Positions 7,209 to 11,232 of a stretch of 11,232 nucleotides of DNA are shown in pieces. The stretch is taken from positions 1-11,232 of the forward strand of contig JANTFJ010000052.1 of assembly GCA_024763495.1 (NCBI GenBank). Direction: 5' to 3'. Position 1 is the first letter of the stretch, and every line of letters begins with the position of its first letter. The position numbers and the translations under genes are program-made. The notes beneath the pieces are model-generated. The model searched no databases, was not told the DNA's origin, and saw nothing but the letters and a program-made list of their open reading frames with translations. This DNA comes from Desulfobulbaceae bacterium (GTDB lineage: Bacteria > Desulfobacterota > Desulfobulbia > Desulfobulbales > SURF-16).

Positions 7209-7721
7209 ACACTTACCTCCCTGCTCAATGGCCAGCAGTTTTCTCTTGATCTCTACTCCCCCGCTGAACCCTCCGATATTATTGCTGCCCACTACCCGAT
7301 TACAGGGAACCAGCAGTACCAGGGGGTTGGCCGCACAGGCCTGCCCCACAGACCTGGCAGCAGAGGGATTACCGAGTTTTTCCGCCAGTTCTCCATATGT
7401 GCGGGTCTCGCCATAGGGAATCGATTTTATCAACTGCCATAACCTTTGCTGAAAAGGAGTTGCCCGGCCGGAAAACAGCGAGCCGGACTGGACGGAAAAT
7501 GTCCGGCGTTGTCCTTTTATGTATTCATCAAACTCCAGACAAAAGCCTGCAAATGTTTGTCGACGGACAACATTTAAGCCCGATAATGTCAGTCTTTTTA
7601 TGGCCTCTTCATGACGATGTCGACTAAAAGATAAATGAATAAATTCTCTTTTTGTGCCGATAAGATAAATAGTTATGCCTTCCGATCGGCAATGCCCTGA
7701 CAGGATTTTTTCCTCTTTCAT
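7164..7721 (-). CDS. Methylated-DNA-[protein]-cysteine S-methyltransferase (Ogt/MGMT family)
   Basis: A 185-residue suicide DNA repair protein that transfers an O6-alkyl group from guanine to its own cysteine. The C-terminal domain is typical: FQQRLWQLIKSIPYGETRTYGELA (90-113), a helix-turn-helix with arginine finger R123 (AARSVG), then NPLVLLVPCNRVVG with acceptor C140 and the GGFSGG loop (150-155). The active-site motif is PCNR instead of the usual PCHR; the missing His normally bridges the Cys and a Glu through water. After KLLAIEQ it has about 18 extra residues, encoded where the gene overlaps the 3' end of the convergent cytochrome gene. The ATG at 7721 has tagga about 10 bases upstream. 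It appears to be a single gene, transcribed away from the dacA-like gene; the two start regions are about 320 bases apart. Confidence 0.9.
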   Translation of the reverse strand: MKEEKILSGHCRSEGITIYLIGTKREFIHLSFSRHRHEEAIKRLTLSGLNVVRRQTFAGFCLEFDEYIKGQRRTFSVQSGSLFSGRATPFQQRLWQLIKSIPYGETRTYGELAEKLGNPSAARSVGQACAANPLVLLVPCNRVVGSNNIGGFSGGVEIKRKLLAIEQGGKCSTAIQISNSFFVNK

Positions 7722-7785
7722 GGCTTATTGTCCTACTTTTTTTGCACTAAAACAGCAAGATGCGATAAAAATCTAAATTATTTTC

Positions 7786-7813
7786 TTGCTTTTAACATGT
7801 AACTTAATATAAT
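7786..7813 (+). promoter_or_regulatory. Sigma70-type promoter for the carboxypeptidase operon
   Basis: TTGCTT (7786-7791) and TATAAT (7808-7813) are separated by 16 bp in an AT-rich stretch pointing at the gene at 8044. Transcription would start near 7820, giving a leader of about 220 nt that carries the hairpin and repeats. The -10 box is perfect and the -35 box matches 4 of 6. Confidence 0.6.
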
Positions 7814-7821
7814 CTGTAATT

Positions 7822-7837
7822 ATTCAGTATGCTGAAT
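7822..7837. repeat. Perfect hairpin ATTCAG-TATG-CTGAAT
   Basis: Two 6-bp arms surround a 4-nt loop, placed at the predicted 5' end of the carboxypeptidase leader transcript. It could protect the mRNA 5' end or be an operator; nothing in the sequence decides between these. Confidence 0.45.
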
Positions 7838-7850
7838 AGTTACCTTATTT

Positions 7851-7869
7851 GTAACTACTCATGGGGTAA
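7851..7869 (+). repeat. GTAACTACTCA repeat, copy A
   Basis: gtaactactcatggggtaa matches the reverse complement of 9914-9931 except for one substitution and one missing G. The two copies form an inverted pair that brackets the carboxypeptidase and cyclo-ligase genes. Confidence 0.5.
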
Positions 7870-8010
7870 GCGCCTAATGAGTGCAAACCTCAGTATTTGT
7901 AACTGGTTGCAGGGTGCCGTAGATTTTTGTGATCAGACTGGTGCAGCATACTGGTGCTATGTAAGACAGGCTGATCGCGGAAATATGCGGTGCCCTGTGA
8001 GCAGTTACGT
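7863..8010 (+). repeat. Long direct repeat, copy 1 (uninterrupted)
   Basis: This diverged repeat aligns with about 10707-10885 in the same orientation. The best-conserved core is 7929-7961 (gtgatc... gtgctatg), 29 of 33 bases identical to 10751-10783. Conserved flanks include ggtaagcg on the left and agacagNctgatcg on the right. Unlike copy 2 it has no insertion at ctatg (7957-7961), so it shows the empty site. Confidence 0.65.
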
Positions 8011-8043
8011 TTTTTGTTACAGCTTTCCAGAGAGATTAGAACA

Positions 8044-9084
8044 ATGAATTTATTCATTCGTCTGCTGCTTGTTCCGTTGCTATTTACCATTATCAGCCTC
8101 GGCAGTTCAACTAATGCCGCCTCACTGCTGCCGGTATTGTCTACATGTCATAAAAATCGTCCTGCCACAAATAAGAAAAAATCAACCGCTGATTCTCGAA
8201 TTGTCAAACACGGAAACAGGCGGCATCGGTTAATTTCCACCGGCTCGCTGGCAAAAAAATTATCCTCCCGCAGTGCTATTGTGATGGATGGCGCAAGCGG
8301 TCGGGTTCTTTATTCTCTCCAGCCTGACCGTGCGGCTCAGCCTGCCAGCACCATCAAAATCCTCACTGGTCTCATTGCCATAAGGGCTTTAAAAGACCAT
8401 GAGATGGTCAAAACCAGCAGCAGGGCCGCCAACATGCCCCGTTCCAAAATTTACCTGCGACGGGGAAAATCATATGCTGCCGATGATTTGATTAATGCTG
8501 TCCTTCTTGCTTCCGCCAATGACGCCAGCGTTGCCCTGGCCGAAAAAATTGCCGGCACTGAAAAGAATTTCGCCCGGATAATGACTTATAAAGCCAAAGA
8601 GCTGGGCGCTCGCCATACAGTATGCAAATCAGCCACCGGCCTGACCAGACGCGGCCAGAAATCCACAGTTCGTGATCTGGCGCTCATCTTTAATCAAGCC
8701 ATGCAGGACAAAGAGTTTGCCCGGCGGATCGGCAAAACTAAAATCCGTACCAGCCAGGGCAAGTTACTGCGAAATCACAATAAGGCGCTTTGGCGTATTG
8801 CCGGGGCTGAAGGCGGAAAAACCGGCTATACCTGTGCGGCCCGCCAAACCTATGTCGGCCGGTTTGCCAGGGCGAATGACACCATTGTCGTGGCAATCAT
8901 GGGGAGTGAAACCATGTGGGATGACATCAGTCGTCTCGTCGATTATGGCTTTGCCAGAAAAGAACAAATCCGGCTGGCCGCTGTCTCATCTCTTCCTGTT
9001 ACTGAAAAAAAACCTGCCATCAAACTCGCCAGGCTTAATCAGTCACAGGTACTGGCCACTGTTTCGAAAAAATCTAAATTATAA
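8044..9084 (+). CDS. D-alanyl-D-alanine carboxypeptidase (peptidase S11, low-molecular-weight PBP)
   Basis: A 346-residue exported enzyme that trims the terminal D-Ala from peptidoglycan stem peptides. A signal peptide or anchor (1-26, FIRLLLVPLLFTIISLG, cleavage near TNAA) is followed by a basic linker (about 35-70) and the transpeptidase-fold domain. All three catalytic motifs are present: S102-T-I-K105 (context PASTIK), S157-A-N159, and K259-T-G261. Only about 85 residues follow KTG, so the C-terminal beta domain and amphipathic anchor of PBP5-type DacA appear absent; it resembles shorter PBP7/DacF-like forms. I chose ATG 8044 because it starts the signal sequence; an upstream in-frame GTG at 7990 would add 18 residues that spoil it. 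The promoter at 7786 likely drives it together with the next gene, which overlaps its stop by one base (TAATG). Confidence 0.9.
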   Translation: MNLFIRLLLVPLLFTIISLGSSTNAASLLPVLSTCHKNRPATNKKKSTADSRIVKHGNRRHRLISTGSLAKKLSSRSAIVMDGASGRVLYSLQPDRAAQPASTIKILTGLIAIRALKDHEMVKTSSRAANMPRSKIYLRRGKSYAADDLINAVLLASANDASVALAEKIAGTEKNFARIMTYKAKELGARHTVCKSATGLTRRGQKSTVRDLALIFNQAMQDKEFARRIGKTKIRTSQGKLLRNHNKALWRIAGAEGGKTGYTCAARQTYVGRFARANDTIVVAIMGSETMWDDISRLVDYGFARKEQIRLAAVSSLPVTEKKPAIKLARLNQSQVLATVSKKSKL

Positions 9085-9770
9085 TGTCAGCCAAAGACAA
9101 ACTTCGTCTTGAGCTGACTGACAAGGCGGAGAGCTGTTCGCCTTTGCCCGCAGCCTGGGGCCGGATGGCTGAAAGTCTGCGCCGTCTTCCAGCTTATCGC
9201 CAGGCAAAACAGGTTTTTACCGATCCGGCCCCATGTATAAAACAAATTCGTCTAAACGCCCTGATGGACGGCAAGGAACTTATCATGCCGTCTCCCTCCC
9301 TGAAAGAAGGTTTTTATCTTTTACGGGCAAATGACATTCCCTTTAAGCAGCGGCTTCATGCTGTCGGCTATAAGGGCCTGGTTGAATTCGGTCACCGATT
9401 AAGCCTGCCAGACTGTCGGAAACTGAAAATCTCCTTTTTTGTTACCAGTCCCCTGGCCTGGAATGATCTCGGATACCGGCTGGGTGACGGCAAGGGTTTT
9501 TTTGATCTTTCCTTTGCTGTTCTGTCCGAATTGCAGGCAACTGCGGAAGGGGCTGTTGTTTGCGGAGTGGTTGGCCGGGGGCAGAAGGTAGTATCTATTC
9601 CTCAAGATCCCTGGGATGTACGGCTTGATTATGCTGCCTGTGAAAATAAAATAATTGAATTCCCTCAAGCCGAAAAAGAAAAAGCCGTCATTTTCTGGGA
9701 AAAGCTGGAGAAAAAAAGAATAAAAAAAATCACTCCGCTCTGGCAGCTCAAACACCCGGCTGCCGGTTAA
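9084..9770 (+). CDS. 5-formyltetrahydrofolate cyclo-ligase family protein
   Basis: A 228-residue protein of the COG0212/MTHFS family. True cyclo-ligases convert 5-formyl-THF to 5,10-methenyl-THF with ATP. The glycine-rich signature is clear at 130-141 (GYRLGDGKGFFD, against the usual GxRLGxGxGYYD). Other family marks are the N-terminal basic helix KDKLRLEL, LIMPSPSLKEGF near 72, and a DVVIP-like segment VVSIPQDPWDVRLDY near the end. The protein is a little longer than typical bacterial cyclo-ligases (180-200 residues), and the Tyr of the signature is Phe, so a COG0212-type paralogue with another role is possible. The ATG overlaps the carboxypeptidase stop by one base (TAATG) without a clear Shine-Dalgarno, implying coupled translation. 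CCGG repeats around the stop may form a short hairpin, but no T-run follows. Confidence 0.85.
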   Translation: MSAKDKLRLELTDKAESCSPLPAAWGRMAESLRRLPAYRQAKQVFTDPAPCIKQIRLNALMDGKELIMPSPSLKEGFYLLRANDIPFKQRLHAVGYKGLVEFGHRLSLPDCRKLKISFFVTSPLAWNDLGYRLGDGKGFFDLSFAVLSELQATAEGAVVCGVVGRGQKVVSIPQDPWDVRLDYAACENKIIEFPQAEKEKAVIFWEKLEKKRIKKITPLWQLKHPAAG

Positions 9771-9941
9771 GACAATAGCGCTCAATAAACTACACCCGGA
9801 CAGCGACAACCCCGGAACTGAGCCTGTTGATTTAAAAGGGATTCAGGGAGCGCTTAGGTTACGACGCTTACAGACTGGAGTATAAGTAAACAAGTAGCCG
9901 CCCCGGTAAACGGTTACCCGTGAGTAGTTACGAATGAATTA
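9771..9941. other. Convergent spacer with hairpins and repeat
   Basis: There is no gene in these 171 bp between two convergent genes. Long-range arms agcgctc (9777-9783) and gagcgct (9848-9854) are complementary. The GTAACTACTCA repeat copy B lies at 9914-9931. A 7-bp hairpin cgaatga-atta-tcattcg (9931-9948) runs across the stop codon of the minus-strand gene. None has a typical T-tract. Confidence 0.5.
9914..9931 (-). repeat. GTAACTACTCA repeat, copy B (inverted)
   Basis: On the minus strand this reads gtaactactcacgggtaa, nearly the same as 7851-7869. It abuts the hairpin at 9931-9948. Confidence 0.5.
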
Positions 9942-9948
9942 TCATTCG
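9931..9948. repeat. Hairpin over the Mut7-C gene stop
   Basis: cgaatga and tcattcg form a perfect 7-bp stem with loop atta. It includes the TGA stop of the minus-strand gene (9942-9944). It may stabilise the transcript end; without a following U-run it is not a standard terminator. Confidence 0.5.
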
Positions 9949-10688
9949 TTTCTCTCTCCGATGATTTCTGCCAGCACCCGCTCCATTTTCTGCCGGTGAG
10001 AACCGGGCCAGTAAATCTGTCCGCAGACGGTGCATCGTTTAAAGTCATTATAATATTTTCTGGTCAGTGGTTCAAGGCTGCTGATTTTATCCTTAGCCAC
10101 TTCCCGTAACCGTCCGTTACAGCGAAGACAGCGGCTGAACGGCCTTATTTTATCTCGCAGAGCAAATAACTCAACAATTTCAATTGCCTGGTTCAGCGGC
10201 TTAATCTCCCGCACCAGATGGCCGAATTCAACTATTTTTCTCTTTAAGAGATTCCTGTCCCTGCTGAGAAGAATGCGCCTTTCCCGGCTGGCAATACTGG
10301 CCAGCTCAGGATCATCCAGCAAAGGTTGATACTTTGTGTCAAAGCCCAGCATCCGCAGCAGTGAGGCCAGTTTGCCGACATTAATATCAACCAGAAATTT
10401 CAGGTCAACAAGGGCGGCAGGACGCAGCGAAGTGGGATGAAAAACATCAAAAAATCTGCCATGGGGAAAAACGTCAATTATATCCTGTTTCCCAACCAGG
10501 CTGGAAAAAGATACATCCCTTCCTCCAACCAGCAATCTGCCCACTTCGGTATGCGGAATCCGTAAAGACTCTACAATATCCTTTATCGAGGCCTGACGCT
10601 GAAGCCGATAATTGACTGACGGGATTCGCCGAAAACGGGGCGGCAGCAATTGCCGTAAATTTCCATGAAAATTAATTAATATTGTCAT
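9942..10688 (-). CDS. Ub-Mut7C / Mut7-C PIN-like RNase domain protein
   Basis: A 248-residue protein with the usual bacterial Mut7-C layout. Residues 1-85 are a ubiquitin/ThiS-like beta-grasp domain (TILINFHGNLRQLLP... LLVGGRDVSFSSLVGKQDIIDVFP). Residues about 95-180 are a PIN-like fold with likely acidic metal ligands D101 (FLVDINVGKLASLLRMLGFDT) and D144 (LLSRDRNLLKRK). A zinc ribbon follows, C187-LR-C190 and C219-TV-C222. The family is predicted, by homology to the C-terminus of nematode Mut-7, to be an RNase; its bacterial substrate is unknown to me. The ATG at 10688 has ggaaaag close upstream. It is a lone gene, convergent with the cyclo-ligase gene; the long repeat copy 2 sits in its upstream region. 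Confidence 0.88.
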   Translation of the reverse strand: MTILINFHGNLRQLLPPRFRRIPSVNYRLQRQASIKDIVESLRIPHTEVGRLLVGGRDVSFSSLVGKQDIIDVFPHGRFFDVFHPTSLRPAALVDLKFLVDINVGKLASLLRMLGFDTKYQPLLDDPELASIASRERRILLSRDRNLLKRKIVEFGHLVREIKPLNQAIEIVELFALRDKIRPFSRCLRCNGRLREVAKDKISSLEPLTRKYYNDFKRCTVCGQIYWPGSHRQKMERVLAEIIGERNE

Positions 10689-10706
10689 CTTTTCCGGCCT
10701 GAGAGA

Positions 10707-10885
10707 TGAGGTAAGCGAACGAAGTGAGACTCCGTGTGCTTTAGCCGTGCGTGATCTGGCTGGCGCAGCATACTTGTGCTATGGGCCCGTTCAAAATGTG
10801 AATTTATTTATGAAAGAGCCCTATGAAAGACAGCCTGATCGTGCGCATCAGGTGAAATGCAGATGAATAGTTACATTTATTTTTG
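10707..10885 (+). repeat. Long direct repeat, copy 2 (interrupted)
   Basis: This matches copy 1 at 7863-8010 in the same orientation. Core 10751-10783 is 29 of 33 identical to copy 1. Homology resumes at agacagcctgatcg (10828-10841) after a 42-bp interruption and runs on to the gaatagttac region near 10865. The two copies bracket the carboxypeptidase, cyclo-ligase and Mut7-C genes. Confidence 0.65.
10784..10820. mobile_element. 37-bp MITE-like insertion with 5-bp target duplication
   Basis: The element starts ggcccgttca and ends tgaaagagcc, imperfect terminal inverted repeats. It is flanked by ctatg on both sides (10779-10783 and 10821-10825). Copy 1 of the host repeat has a single ctatg at the matching place (7957-7961), so the empty site is present in the same window. 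It is too small to code for anything and would need a transposase from elsewhere. Confidence 0.6.
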
Positions 10886-10989
10886 AGTGAACCCTTACCT
10901 GATTACAATAAGATCAATATTGACTATTGCCAACTATATCAGTAACATTTTTATAAGCGTTAAAGCACCTCACGGAGTCGAAGCCTATG

Positions 10990-11004
10990 CCCTGTTTTTC
11001 AGGG
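10990..11004. repeat. Hairpin CCCTG-TTTTT-CAGGG
   Basis: Perfect 5-bp arms surround a T5 loop. It sits within wider complementary arms agcacc (10964-10969) and ggtgct (11003-11008). No gene ends nearby for it to terminate. Confidence 0.4.
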
Positions 11005-11018
11005 TGCTAAGGGCCCGT

Positions 11019-11040
11019 TCAAAAATAACTTCGCCTTCTA
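11019..11040. repeat. Short dispersed repeat, copy 2
   Basis: This is 20 of 22 identical to 3557-3578. Its 5' extension (11011-11024, gggcccgttcaaaa) is identical to 10783-10796, linking it to the left end of the MITE-like element. No matching right end is visible nearby. Confidence 0.5.
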
Positions 11041-11071
11041 CTATAGGTCTTCGCACATGAATTGATACTGC

Positions 11072-11118
11072 TGTATATACAATAACTAACTGTATATACT
11101 TGATATAGCCGTATACGA
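11072..11118. repeat. 19-bp-phased GTATATAC repeats
   Basis: tgtatatac occurs at 11072-11080 and 11091-11099, with a degenerate third copy (cgtatacga) at 11110-11118, all at 19-bp steps. GTATATAC is itself a palindrome, so each unit could bind a dimer and two units could also pair as a hairpin. Confidence 0.45.
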
Positions 11119-11232
11119 ATGTGCTTTTTTGTCGAAAAATGATGCACTGTTCTTCGCATAAAGTCATTAAAATACCGGAGTACACGGATGATTTGAGTTA
11201 CCTTGATGGCGCAATAAACGCTGAATTTTCGG

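Larger units (their letters stand above)
7722..8043. other. Divergent intergenic region with promoter and repeat-bearing leader
   Basis: This 322-bp region lies between the divergent alkyltransferase and D,D-carboxypeptidase genes. It contains the promoter at 7786-7813, a hairpin at 7822-7837, a GTAACTACTCA repeat at 7851 and the first copy of a longer repeat (about 7863-8010). A 72-codon frame (7829-8047) ends in ATGA at the dacA-like start codon. It has no ribosome binding site and consists largely of repeat sequence, so I do not call it a gene. Confidence 0.6.
10689..11232. other. Gene-free region rich in repeats
   Basis: This is 544 bp with no credible gene; a 66-codon minus-strand frame at 10985-11185 lacks any recognisable feature. 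It holds long repeat copy 2 (about 10707-10885), a MITE-like insertion inside it (10784-10820), a CCCTG-T5-CAGGG hairpin (10990-11004), dispersed repeat copy 2 (11019-11040) and phased GTATATAC repeats (11072-11118). It looks like a mobile-element landing zone at the edge of the window. Confidence 0.55.

Noticed and set aside
7990..8043. GTG 7990 as start of the carboxypeptidase
   Set aside because: It would place 18 polar and charged residues ahead of a clean signal peptide that begins at ATG 8044.
7829..8047. 72-residue protein gene ahead of the carboxypeptidase
   Set aside because: It has no Shine-Dalgarno and largely translates the long repeat, whose second copy does not keep the frame. 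It is kept only as a weak leader-peptide idea.
10951..11015. Integron attC-like structure
   Set aside because: GTTAAAG near 10959 only loosely resembles a core site, no matching partner core exists, and flanking genes are not cassette-like.
10985..11185. 66-residue minus-strand frame
   Set aside because: It has no domain, no clear ribosome binding site, and overlaps repeat and palindromic sequence.
1..11232. CRISPR array, tRNA or rRNA genes
   Set aside because: I found no regularly spaced identical repeats of CRISPR type and no tRNA cloverleaf or rRNA signature; the repeats present are dispersed or paired.

Overview
The window is chromosomal DNA of intermediate GC content. Single genes and small operons are separated by repeat-rich spacers. 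The gene set suggests an anaerobic or microaerophilic member of the Desulfobacterota (former Deltaproteobacteria), possibly near the Desulfobulbales: an EndoQ-type PHP domain fused to a UvrD helicase, a thioredoxin/RarA/multiheme cytochrome operon with an apparent selenocysteine codon, and a Mut7-C protein. The placement is inferred from gene content, not from any search.

Layout. 1-294 has no gene. 295-3492 (+) encodes a 1065-residue fusion of an EndoQ-like PHP nuclease and an SF1 helicase, ending in a likely sliding-clamp-binding peptide. 3493-3827 is a spacer with an inverted REP pair. 3828-7208 (+) is a tight three-gene operon: a thioredoxin-like protein with an unrecognised N-terminal region, RarA (4-bp ATGA overlap), then a secreted tetraheme cytochrome with a UshA-like N-terminal domain. 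The cytochrome frame is interrupted by one in-frame TGA exactly where relatives have the second Cys of a C-G-C motif, and a SECIS-like hairpin follows at the right distance. I read it as a selenoprotein running 5655-7208. 7164-7721 (-) is an O6-alkylguanine-DNA alkyltransferase converging on it. 7722-8043 holds a good sigma70-type promoter and a repeat-bearing leader. 8044-9770 (+) is a D,D-carboxypeptidase overlapped by one base with a 5-formyltetrahydrofolate cyclo-ligase-like gene. 9942-10688 (-) is a Ub-Mut7C/Mut7-C protein. 10689-11232 has no gene but holds a second copy of the leader repeat, a 37-bp MITE-like insertion in that copy, and phased GTATATAC repeats.

Together: four genes concern DNA or RNA maintenance (EndoQ-UvrD, RarA, alkyltransferase, Mut7-C). 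The operon in the middle adds thiol/selenol and heme redox chemistry. The most notable observation is the selenocysteine-type TGA; a routine gene caller would truncate this gene to a TTG start at 5808 and lose both the signal peptide and the C-G-U motif.
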